This document shows positions 44,867 through 54,941 of a stretch of DNA of 64,000 bases, in pieces. The position numbers were made by a program, and so were the translations under genes. The stretch lies in contig NW_020654422.1 of NCBI RefSeq assembly GCF_003589595.1, forward strand, positions 5,541,647 through 5,605,646, in the 5' to 3' direction. Within the stretch, counting starts at the first letter, position 1. Every line of letters starts with the position of its first letter. Below the pieces are notes generated by a model, which saw only the letters and a list, made by a program, of their open reading frames with translations, had not been told where the DNA came from and searched no databases. This DNA is from Hyposmocoma kahamanoa (taxonomy: Eukaryota; Arthropoda; Insecta; Lepidoptera; Cosmopterigidae).

Positions 44867-45136
44867 AATAGAATTTTGAATAAAATGTAATTGTAAATTG
44901 TAAATAACTATTTATTTCTCATGAACTATTTACTAGCAGAAATAATAATTTATGACTATAATAACTAAGTTATCAAGCGTTCGTGTCTGCTGCGAGAATC
45001 GAACTGCCGCTTCGTCCGCAACGACTCGCTTATATAGGGGATTTTGCAGGTAGCAGGCTCATTAGGCAGGTGGGCAGGCAGGTAGAGGGGTATCGCACGT
45101 GCGATCACGCCACGTTGTTTTGTTGGCGCGCCGATA
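44787..45136 (-). repeat. 5' LTR (relative to gag-pol)
   Basis: On the coding strand it holds a TATA box (TATATAAG, around 45030), an AATAAA signal around 44910, and the gag start codon at 44864-44866, so the first 26 or so codons of gag are inside the LTR. It is 349/350 identical to the other repeat. Confidence 0.85.
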
Positions 45137-45879
45137 TATAATATTAATGTACTAGTTTTTAGTAAAAGTTTAGTTAAGCTATCGTTTTTAATTACAGATC
45201 GATTAGTGCCTTTTTCAATTTTTTACAAATACTTTCTTATGCTCACTGAATCCGCACGTTTTTGGGAGGAACGATTTCCTAAGAGCCAAATAAGTGAATT
45301 AAATTTCGTTTATGTCTAAATTTAGTAAAAGTTGCATATGAATTTGTTAAATATAAAACAAGCCACTAATGTGAAACGTTTTTGAAGAATAATTATTCTT
45401 AAGTGCTCACTCGACGCTCCAATTTCTGAAAAGTAACAAAGTCAATATTTTTGGATTTGTAAGTATTACAGAGATTATAATTGGTAAAGTTTTAGTAGTA
45501 ATTTACTCCAAATATCTGCCGTTTCAGATTTCGTTTTGATTATTTAATTAGAAAGATATTCTTTTTTATTATATGTATGAAAATGTATAATGCAATGTGA
45601 CCACACGTTATGAAAATGCCAAAATGGACTTATAATTTAGGTACCTATGTATTAATATGAAGTGTTAATTATTGAGTATACTTACGTCATCATCAGTGTT
45701 GGGTGTTAATCAATTAAATTTCAATCAGAAATTCAAACGGATTAAAAAATCAATTCAAATGAAATCAATTGCAATTGATTTTAATTGCAATTAAATTAAT
45801 TGCAATTAATTTTTTAGTTGTTCTAAGAAACAATTTAAACTAACAATTAAAACCGAAACTACCAAATAAAATAGGAGGT

Positions 45880-46024
45880 CGGTTAGGGGGCCGGTTGGGG
45901 GNNNNNNNNNNGTTAGGGGGCCGGTTGGGGGGGTCGGTTACAGGGCCCATTAAGGGGGTGGGTTAGGGGGCTAGTTAGGGGGTCAGTTGGGGGGTCCATT
46001 AGGGGGTCGGTTATGAGGTCGGTC
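45880..46024 (+). repeat. G-rich minisatellite with assembly gap
   Basis: Degenerate units of about 10 bp (GGTTAGGGGGCC, GGTTGGGGG, AGTTAGGGGGTC) repeat across the stretch. Ten N at 45902-45911 mark a gap. Many runs of four or more G on the + strand could form G-quadruplexes. It abuts the mariner relic. Confidence 0.75.
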
Positions 46025-46053
46025 GAAGTACTATAAGTGGTCAGAAATGAAAT

Positions 46054-47090
46054 TATTGTTTCTCAAAATATTCTCCGTTGGCGTTAATGCACTTTTTTAT
46101 ATGAATGAACCAATTTTGAAAACATTTATGCCACTCCTCCGTGACAATCTCTGTAACATATTTTTCATACTCTTCGACAGCCTCTTCAGGTGATGAAAAT
46201 CATTAACCGCGTAGCTGGTTCTTAATTTTTGGAAATAAATGAAAGTCACAGGGTGCCAGGTCGGGACTGTACGCGGGATGGCTCATAAGGTCAACGTTGT
46301 TCACCTTCAAAAATTTAATTGTCTGTCTGGCCGTGTGAGAACTGGTATTATCGTGGCGCAAGATGATACGGCGTTTACGGTTATTTTTACGGAGTTTGTC
46401 AATAACTTCCGGCAAAGAAATGGTCGTGTACCAATCACTATTCACGGTACAACGATTCTCTAAAGCAACAGTAGCTACGTGTCCAGTTTTATTAAAAAAA
46501 GAAGCAATCATCCGCTTAGAGGCACTTTGCACGCGGGCCACTTTAGTTGGTTTCGGCTCATCTAGAAAGACCCATACGCTCGATTGCTGCTTTGTTTTGG
46601 GATCGTAACTATAAATACATGTATCGTCATCTGTTACTATGTCCCACGCCAAATTGAATCTGGTAAGCATGGCATTGCACTAAGTGACGCGATCCGTTTT
46701 TTGAGCCTCAGTCAAATTGTGTGGGATCCACCGAGAGGACAGCTTTTTCACACCCAAACGTTTGTGTAGTATTGATTGTATTTGATTCATGCCTATGCCT
46801 AAAGATGTCCGAATCTCATAGTATATCACATGCCTCTTAGTTTTGATCATACGGCGCACAGCATCGATGTTTTTGTTTTTCACAGCAGTGGACGGGCGAC
46901 CATCACGAAATTCGTCACTGAGATTCACACGACCGCGTTTGAATTCCGCATACAAGCTATAAATAGTCGTCTTGCATGGTGCTTCATCGCTAAAAGCATC
47001 TTGAAGCCGAGCGAAGCTCCGCTGAGTTGTTAAATTACACGTTAAGTGGTAGAAAATCATACTACGAAAATTTTCAAGAGTTAAATCCAT
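46054..47090 (-). pseudogene. Mariner-like DD34D transposase with in-frame stops
   Basis: It starts at ATG 47090 ('MDLTLENFRSM') and reads in one frame to about 46054. The N-terminal HTH is followed by 'WIPHNLTEAQK', then 'VTDDDTCIYSYDPKTKQQSS', 'ILRHDNTSSHTA' and 'HPAYSPDLAPCDFHLFP'. The spacing of the last two Asp is 34 residues (mariner DD34D). A TAG at 46680-46682 and a TAA-TGA pair near 46203 interrupt it. The normal C-terminal tail ('EEWHKCFQNW') continues in frame after the double stop. Terminal repeats were not resolved. Confidence 0.88.
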
Positions 47091-47149
47091 GATGATGTAG
47101 ACAACCAATGTCTAAAATGACTAGGAATGGGCGTTACAAATCGTAAATA

Positions 47150-47590
47150 GCTATTGAAACTATATATTGTGGCAATATCGAAAATCCGATATCGTATATC
47201 TTAGAAACTATATATGTATTACTCCGCATCGCGTATTTTATAGCGATGCTGAATCAAGCCGAGCAAATACCGAGTGGATATCAACACGAAATCATATATT
47301 TTCCAAACTATATACCGATATTGCTTCGTATCAGATTTTCACTATATATTTACTTAGTGGATATCAACGCAAAACCGATTTTTGTGCGTCTTCGAAACTA
47401 TATACTAACATTGGCCCGCGTTACTGTTGTAGAACTATATCCAATAATATATAGTTTCGAAATCTGATTCCGCATATCAGTAACGGCAATGTATCAACGT
47501 AGCGCAACATATCCATGAATATATAGTTTCAGAAAATATATAGTTTCGAAATCAATTTTCGAATATTGATATATAGTTTCGATACCTTAG
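47150..47590. repeat. GAAACTATATA repeat cluster with orientation switch
   Basis: The motif GAAACTATATA (or close variants) occurs at about 47156, 47207, 47306, 47393 and 47431. From about 47448 the same motif appears only inverted (TATATAGTTTC) at about 47448, 47520, 47540 and 47570. Unit spacing is irregular. This resembles a decayed fold-back or satellite-derived element. Confidence 0.6.
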
Positions 47591-47730
47591 AATAATAACG
47601 TATAGAAACCTAGTCCGCGCACGCTAAGTGAGGCAAATTGAAGCGCGCCCAATGGGCCTACACGAGCGGGCGGGCCTTCAGTGCTCAAGGTCAACTTGCA
47701 CCGCGAACAGATCAAGAATTTTAGCTAAAA

Positions 47731-47811
47731 ATGACGAAATGTGCGGTAAATGAGTGTAAAAATACGTCAGACAAACATAAAATAGATACTAACATCACAT
47801 TCCACAAGGAA
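47731..47811 (+). CDS. THAP-like zinc-finger N-terminus (partial exon)
   Basis: ATG at 47731 opens 'MTKCAVNECKN', then 'DTNITFHK'. This has the C-x4-C start, the Asn and the ITFHK/R block of THAP C2CH DNA-binding domains, which begin at the protein N-terminus. THAP first exons often end near FHK; a possible donor (GTAACG) follows one codon later at 47812. No continuation (the Trp and C-x2-H block) was found. It could be the first exon of a host gene or a piece of a THAP-bearing DNA transposon. Confidence 0.45.
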
Positions 47812-50008
47812 GTAACGCGTTTCAACTTGTATTTTTATATAAATATTCACTAAAACCGAAAATTAACCTACTACTAAAACTAGCCTACATGAATTTGATT
47901 TTTGCCTTACTTGTGACAGTTCGTTTGATATGAAACTATCATTCTATGTGTTATTATTCTAAGTTCGATACGATATTCAGAAAAAGCTATATTACCCAAT
48001 CCTAAAAATGACGCCACAATGTAAAAACATATGACAGTCAGATGAAACAAACTATATTCTACAGCCAGAGTTCTTCTTTCAAATGTTGTAATTACTTTTT
48101 AAATATTGTTATGTAAGTGGCCAGTTCCGGAAACTTACAGTGCGCCCTGTTTGTTGGTATGTCAATGGCCCTATGTATAAATGCTGTAGTCGTACTTTGT
48201 AGTTAGAAGTACTTGTATAGAAATTATTTTATAGACACTTTTCTGTTGTAGTTAAATTGCGCCGCTAGATGTCACTGCGGTTGAAAAATAATTTTGTATT
48301 GTATAGAAAAAAGAACAAAACGGATTCCCAGTATGTAGTAAGTGCTTCGTGTTTTCCAGCGCTTTTATTCTGAGCTATAATGTTTTAATACACTTTTGAC
48401 TAATTGTTAGTATCACATGTGGCTATATTATACCAAGGGTCCGATCTAAATTTCGACAGATCTGGCACTCACTACATTTGCCATGTTGTTCTTGTTTGCC
48501 AAGTTTCCTATTACCAGAAATCCTGTGGAGAAGTTTCTTAACGGGCAATGTTCAGCTGAACAGCGACAGGCGTCTACTGTATTTAATTTTATATCCTCGC
48601 AGCAGTCTACTCTTTAGCCCTAGAACTGACAATAGTGGTTATTATTACAAACAATGCTTCTCTCGTTGAGTGGCCTAGATCTAGTACTTTTGTGCTGAAT
48701 TTTGGTTTGTGTAAAACTTTTGGTCTTGTAACTACCTGCATTTGTATATAGTTTTGATAATAGTCGTGTCGTCAAAAACGTTGTTACTAAAAATTAACTA
48801 GTTGAGAGAGTAGTAGGATTCATATTCTCTTTCTAGTAATGGCCCACTACCTGCCGTGTTTATAGATAACTCAAATCGATCGCCAATCTATATAATATAC
48901 CTGTTAGTGACGTTTGTCCCCGGTTATGAAAGCTCCTTTACATGCTTGGGTAGGCGTTTATATTGAGGGAATGAGACTGCATGTATTGATGCGTGACCAT
49001 GCTCGAGTTTCGAGGTGCGTTTTATCCTCATTGACATACTATGACAGATTCATAATAAATAAGATTTTTTTGGTAATGATGTTTCTAAGTCTAAAGAAAA
49101 TATACAAGACAATTATTATTATATTTTTTATCTACACACATATCATAAGCTCTCTAATGTGTTCAAAAACCACAAATTACGACCGGTATAAAGGTAAACT
49201 GTTTTGTTAGAACAAATTTCTTATCTGTGAAAATGTTATTATAGCTTCTTATTATCATCGAATTCAATGTTATTATTGCTTTCAAATTTCGAACATCTCT
49301 GAAAAACAAAACAATTTGATTGGACCTCAAGTCTAATATCAGTCGAGATGAAGTTTTATTCGAAATGAAATGTCAATAGCAAACAATTTTGACAACTTCA
49401 CACGTTACTTGATATCGAACGATATGATAGTTGGGGCCGATTCTAGTTTGTCTAGGAATCAAAAATAAAAACTACGGTTGTAATTAAAATAAAAATGGCA
49501 GGTTTTAGTTGTTTCATTTTTTATACGAATTCAGTTTTTAGTTTAAGTATATTACGTTGTGCATTTCTTGATTATTTGTTACCAGTAAGCTGATGGCTCT
49601 GAAGCCAATGCTTTATAAATAAATTTAGAAAAAAATGAGAAAAGTTTTTATTTGTCGCCATTTCGAACACGCAGTTCCTGAACACATCACTGAGAGCTTA
49701 ATAATATGTGTGTAGATAAAGCAGTGTATGTAACTGTACATAATTAGGCATTAAAACACTCGCACTCGTATTTTAATGCCTTTCATTATGTAACAGTCAC
49801 ATAAACTTATAATCTTGAAAACTACTCACGGTATGTCTTTTTGGCCAAAAATTAAGAGTTTTGAGCCCATGTAGGTAATTTCTGCATCTATACTATTTAA
49901 TAGCAAACTAATGAGTCACGGCTCTACATTACTTTCAAAATTTATCAAAATCCTTACATATAACATTAAAAATATGATCAAATTGCAGTTGTATGGAAGT
50001 AATGAATT
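47812..50008. other. Stretch without recognised genes
   Basis: AT-rich DNA. The part 48815-49890 shares blocks with 33810-34680. Small ORFs at 48478-48669 and 48914-49210 have no recognised similarity. No exon assigned. Confidence 0.5.
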
Positions 50009-50118
50009 AAAGTCAAGAACGCATCATGCTTGACATTAAGGACTTTGGACCATTGTTACCGTCATCAGTAGAGTCGAACTTAAATTTTGTGTCAAGTTCG
50101 AAATACTATTGACTTTAC
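50009..50118. repeat. Hairpin MITE, GTGCTCTTGAC family, diverged copy
   Basis: 'aagtcaagaacgcatcatgc' and, at the far end, 'ttcgaaatactattgacttt' are weak inverted copies of each other and of the family consensus ends. Interior as in the 35318 copy ('tagagtcgaacttaaa'). Confidence 0.45.
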
Positions 50119-50507
50119 TTGATGATATATTGCGCCTTGAAGTCTGCTATTGGGATGTATCGACAAATGTTTATTCGGAGAGATTTTATCTTTATCAGTG
50201 ATCCTGTTAACTATTGTCAGTGATCCTGTTGATTTTATCCTTACCACTCATAGGGATAAAATCTCTCCGTATAAACTTTGGTCGGTATATCACAAGAGCA
50301 GACTTTAAGACGCAATATATCATGAAGTATGGTCAAAAGTATTTCAAACACACGCAAAAAACATTTGTATATTTTTTTGCATTTTTAGTTGGGTTTGATT
50401 CCCGGCTTACATACATTTTTCAAAAAATCTGTGAATGCAAGTTATACCTATTAAGAAAAATAAATGAATATTTCCTTTAAGTAAAATTAGCTATAATCTT
50501 AGCTATT

Positions 50508-50645
50508 TTAGTTTCCCTTAATGCCCCATTGATCTTTTCCACCTTGTACAAAGTTTTTAAGCGCGATCATCTCCTGAAAATCTGCCGGTCTTACCATAAT
50601 GTTGTACCTTACACGTTCTATTTCATTAGGAGAAAATAAAAAAGC
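50508..50645 (-). CDS. Orphan last-exon-like ORF, unknown protein
   Basis: On the minus strand, an acceptor GATACAG at 50646 is followed by 45 open codons and TAA at 50508-50510. The product includes 'FSPNEIERVRYNIMVRP' and 'FQEMIALKNFVQGGKDQWG'. The mixture of charged and hydrophobic residues looks like genuine protein. I do not recognise the family, and no partner exon was found. Confidence 0.3.
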   Translation of the reverse strand, partial: AFLFSPNEIERVRYNIMVRPADFQEMIALKNFVQGGKDQWGIKGN

Positions 50646-50774
50646 CTGTATCTTTAGTTTTAGATACAGAACACTTCATATTTTAATTTAAAAAATAAAC
50701 ATACAAAAAGTTCATTTAAGTATTTCACACACAAACCACATTAAGTTAATAACATTAATTAATATTCTATATGA

Positions 50775-50850
50775 TCAAAGGAATTTCTCTTAGTGTTCGA
50801 TCCTTGTATTAATAATTATAACAAACTAGTGGAGTAATTTCACAAAAAAA
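50775..50850 (+). repeat. SINE family B, 3' tail only
   Basis: 'aaaggaatttctcttagtg' through 'aataattataacaaactagtgga' matches the 3' half of family B copies; the tRNA head is missing. Confidence 0.6.
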
Positions 50851-51302
50851 TTATGTCATGGTAGTAAAAGAGCGTGATATTCAACAATTGTTTTAATTTA
50901 TTTTTATTTCGTCATATTAATCTGGCGCCAGATCTACCTAAATTCAGCCATGTCATTTCGACGCATTCCACATATTTAAATTATAAAATTTTTATTGGAA
51001 GACGCTGAAGTAATGCGGCTAAATTTCGATTTTATTTAAATCTGAAATAACTTATCTGCAACCACATCAGTGTTTACAAAATGGTAAGCAATATTTTTGT
51101 AAATTAAAAATATATTAATTTCGGCATGTGTGACGGTATAGCGATACCTAGGAAGAAATCGGATGCAAATGAACTAACTAATGTACTGAGGTTATTGACT
51201 AGGTCAATGATTGAGGTAGTAGTCGACGGCGCGACTTGGTTAAAAAAATCATTAAAAAATGCCCACCATAAAATTCATAATTTAGGAAATCATAACGATA
51301 CG

Positions 51303-51407
51303 TACACAGTCAACAGCACATCAAACTACACATTGACGTATCTTGTTTCGTTGCACTGGAGGCGATTTTCGAACATAAATGTGTAGTTTGATGTGCTGTT
51401 GCCCGTA
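51303..51407. repeat. Hairpin MITE, copy with perfect arms
   Basis: TA-flanked unit of about 105 bp. The left arm CAACAGCACATCAAACTACA is matched by the inverted TGTAGTTTGATGTGCTGTTG on the right. The middle contains 'ctggaggcgattttcgaaca', also seen near 58565. It overlaps the end of an ORF at 51126-51386, which is therefore unlikely to be coding. Confidence 0.75.
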
Positions 51408-52876
51408 CATTACATTAAAATTATTATTATTTTATTTGTAAGTAATATTTTATTCTGTTAAAATAAATTTAGAACTTACGTATGCAATAAGTAACAACAC
51501 CAATAAACGAACTACAACATCACAATAAATACACACAGACAATGTATTCCTCAGCTAATAGAATAGGGTGCAATAGAATAGAATACAGAATGTCTTAATG
51601 ATATAATTGAAAATACGTACAGGATAGGGTATTGGACTCGAATTATTTTTATCGCTACATTGAACTCTAATTCTAATTAATAGCAGGCCCCTGGGGCCTT
51701 ACCATGAACTCTTATTACAGTTCAGTATAGGTTTGTAACGACAAAAAAGCGGGATGGTGATATACACTTCATGTAGCGCTGTCTCACAACGATTTAGGTC
51801 CTTTTTTTAGGATTTTAGGTCCTAAACTAAATCGTAATAACAGTTCATGGTAAGTCCTCGTGTTTCTTATGAAAAAGTTCGCCCGGAAAAGTACTGCCAC
51901 AACGTAAGAAAAAAAAACAATTGTTCTGTGACTGTCACCATAATTATTATTTCTTTCTACGACTTGTTCGTTCCGTCACTGGATATCATAAAACAAACTA
52001 ACATGCTGAAACTTTATGTCAAAATCCATTTTTTAATATCTGAATTAACACCAGAGTAATTCATTATTGAAGTCAACCATTAGTATGGAACCTGTATGGC
52101 GCCATTAAGGTTGTGACATCTCAAACAAAAATAGTGAATTCTTTCCTAATTACGGTATGACTGATTTTCTTTTTCAACCTATTTTAATTTTGTTTTTTTT
52201 TTTTTCACAATTTATATTATTATAACGAAAAGGATTTATTACTACGCTACTCAAATACCCTACTCTCCAGTCCAGTAAATTTTCAACAAATTTTATTTTT
52301 TCTAAAGCAAAAAAATATTAGTAAAACAATTTTTAAAGTTAGCTTTGGGAAGCTTATTGTCTGTATGCTCTGGTAATGTCATGTACAGTTTTTATACTAC
52401 ATATTCTTAAAACTTAATATTTCAGCTGTCGATAGATTTCTCTGCAGTAAAATTCTTATTAAAACTCAAATTCATAAACATATTTTGTGCAGGAAAATGA
52501 TTTGCAATATTCCACGATTGCTGGAAACACTTAACAATAAATATGAAAATCCACTTGTTTGCTATCAACATTGCCAATTATACAACAGTATATAACATAC
52601 AACATACAACAGTAGATAACGTCTAACTTTTGTCATATTGCAGCCACAAATCACTCAAATGACAAAGGTATTTTTTTTTATTACTTTTTTTTCCACTTTG
52701 AGCATTTTACTATAATAATAAATGCTACTTTTAATTCTAACACAAATATCAGCGTAACATAAACACCTACAACATTTTCAACTTTGGCAACGAAATTCCC
52801 TACTTCTAATGAGCAAAACGTTATTGGCGAACCAACATGTTCATGTATAATAAATACAATTATAATATAGTACATA
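51408..52876. other. Stretch without recognised genes
   Basis: AT-rich DNA with no conserved exon or clear repeat; ORFs at 51847-52059 (+) and 52681-52875 (-) look incidental. Confidence 0.5.
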
Positions 52877-52900
52877 CAGTGGTGGACGATATTTAATTTT
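52877..52900 (+). repeat. Isolated Tc1-like terminal repeat
   Basis: TA|CAGTGGTGGACGATAT resembles the inverted end at 54662-54681 (CAGTGGTGGTCGTATA on the minus strand). Either the two delimit one composite element of 1805 bp, or this is a remnant of another copy. Confidence 0.5.
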
Positions 52901-53900
52901 TGATGGCGTCATACGATACTCACCGCGTTAATACGAACCTATCGGCAACTCACATCTTAATATCGATTGAAGCGTATATTATAGAAAGTAAAAACAGTGA
53001 AGTGGCACTCGAAGGATTGCTTTAGTTCGATAAACATAGTAGGTAAGTAACTTAACTTATTTAGTCTATGTGTTATGGCGTAATTTTATTTCTTCTGATT
53101 GTTTCATGGATTTGTATAGAAAGTTGAATAGCTTTGCATGAATTTTTATAAGTTGCATAACGTTAGATGTCTGCCATGATACCTAAGTCGTTCACTCTTT
53201 CAAAGTAACCTTTATTTTTTTCACAATTGACATATAAAATTTTTACTACTACGTTCTCTTTCGGCATCAACTCGTTTATGTTTCACTTCTGGTCACAGGA
53301 CATAGTCCGCCACGTTGGTCCAATGAGGTCTTGGGGTCTTAATACGTTTTCCAAGGGTTGTGAATCTTCTTCAATGTGCAGTTTTCAACACGATATTGTC
53401 TTTCACCGAAAAACTAATGGTAAATTTCAATTTGAATTTTGCACATAAATCCCGGAAGTGCGAGCCAAGATTCTAAACCACGGCCTTTGCTTGAGAAGCG
53501 GTAGGTCAAACTATTATGCTACGACGACTTCTGCTCTTTACTGAATATTAAATGACCTAAGTAAATATTGCAGAAGATATAATATAATTCGAACAAAAGG
53601 TCAAATTGCACTTAAGTATGAGGTTCAGTGTTCCATTCTAAAGACGTGCAAATGCCAGAATATTGAGCGCAAGCGCAAGTGGAATTAAGTATCGTTTAAT
53701 TAGAAACACTTCTTATGATTGAAGGAAGTTTAACTTCAACGTACAAATGTTCGTGAAAAATATATAAATTCAATAATAAATAATCAGGCAATAATATACC
53801 CACTCAAATAAAAAATCATTAAATGCATAAAAAATAAAACATCTTACTTTTAATTATAAAATGAGTCTTACACAATGTACGAGTATATTTTCTGTTCCTG

Positions 53901-54681
53901 GCCGCTTGGACGTCTAATTAGAAACATTTGAAAAAAGCATCTATAGCTCGTTCTTTTTTTGAAATCGAAGAATAACATTTCTTCCTTGATGTTTTCTATT
54001 AATTTGGCGGCAATTCAAAATTTGATCTCAATTTAATTTTGTTCAAAATGGGCAAAAATAAAAGTTGTGACGCGTCAACTAGGCAAATAATTGTTAATTT
54101 ACATTTAGATCAAAAGTGGACGTACAGAAGAATAGCTGAGCATTTAAATTGTTCTGTGAAGAAAGTTTTTAATGCAATTGATCACTATAAAACACATGGA
54201 ACTGTTGAAAATGTTCTTAGAAAGGCTCGGCCAAGAAAAACCTCTCCCAGAGAAGGTAAGTTAATCGTTCGTGCTGCTAAAAAAGACCCAATTAAAGGCT
54301 CAAACCAGATTAAAAATGAAGTTTTTTCGCCCGATGACCCCAGAAACGTTTCATCAAGACTGATACGCCGAAGATTAGTGGAAGCTAAATTGGAAGCGAT
54401 TATTATTCGAAAAAAATATGTTAATTCGACGGTACGAGCCTGGAAAAAAGTTTTATTTTCAGATGAAACGAAAATAAACATGGTAAATTCAGATGGAAAG
54501 CGCTATGTTAGACGTCCTGTAAACAGTGCTTTTAATTATAGTTTTTCTAATAAATAATAAATCGTTGAACCTAATGTTGTCCTATTTATTGTTTAATTTC
54601 AAAATAAAAACGATTGCAGTGAAGTTTCTTACATAATGTCAAGGACCGTTTGTAGTGTTTCTAATTATACGACCACCACTG
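53901..54681 (+). mobile_element. Deleted Tc1-like element
   Basis: The right end CAGTGGTGGTCGTATAATTA (minus strand, 54681 inward) is followed by a TA target. A degraded partner lies around 53901-53930 (GACGTCTAATTAGAAACA). Between them is a truncated transposase ORF. Another similar terminal piece is near 53690 ('gtttaattagaaacac'), so older copies are mixed in. Confidence 0.6.
54048..54557 (+). pseudogene. Tc1-like transposase lacking most of the catalytic domain
   Basis: ATG 54048 opens 169 codons. The N-terminal helix-turn-helix ('WTYRRIAEHLNCSVKKVF', then the GRPRK-like 'KARPRKTS') and the second HTH ('VSSRLIRRRLVE') are present. The first catalytic Asp is seen in 'VLFSDETKINMVNSDG', followed by 'YVRRPVNSAFN'. 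The frame then ends, so the second Asp and Glu (about 170 residues) are deleted. Not active. It could still bind DNA if expressed, but nothing indicates that. Confidence 0.8.
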
Positions 54682-54941
54682 TATGTATAAAGAAATTTTT
54701 TAATGCCGCTTTCATAAATCATTTCATACAAATTTTGTCTATTTATAAGGAAGTCAAAATGATGCGGATATTAAAAGTTAATTATGGTTAGTAGCTATGA
54801 GAAGATTTCGGCAACCGCTTACCGGCATGATGTTCAAAGTGCTACTTTGCATAGAAAATCAGGACTACAGTTATGACATTGGAATAATGCAATCTAGCAA
54901 GAATCCAAGAACGGAACGTTTGAAAAATAAGTGTTATTTAT

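Larger units (their letters stand above)
39963..45136 (-). mobile_element. Young Ty3/gypsy LTR retrotransposon
   Basis: Two 350-bp direct repeats (39963-40312 and 44787-45136) bracket a single uninterrupted gag-pol frame on the minus strand. By eye they differ at one site only (T at 40230 versus C at 45054), so the insertion is recent. Domain order protease, RT, RNase H, integrase defines Ty3/gypsy. There is no env-like ORF. The strand's 5' LTR is 44787-45136. The repeats end CTGACA on the coding strand (a normal CA end) but lack a clear TG start, so the LTR may be longer and its outer part missing from the 5' copy. Flanks are AT-rich (ATATA), so the target duplication is ambiguous. Confidence 0.92.

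Noticed and set aside
45880..46024. Telomeric or subtelomeric TTAGG array
   Set aside because: Units are degenerate, G-rich and about 10 bp long, not TTAGG; unique genes lie on both sides.
51126..51386. 86-codon ORF as a gene
   Set aside because: Its 3' part runs into a hairpin MITE (51303-51407) and no motif is visible.
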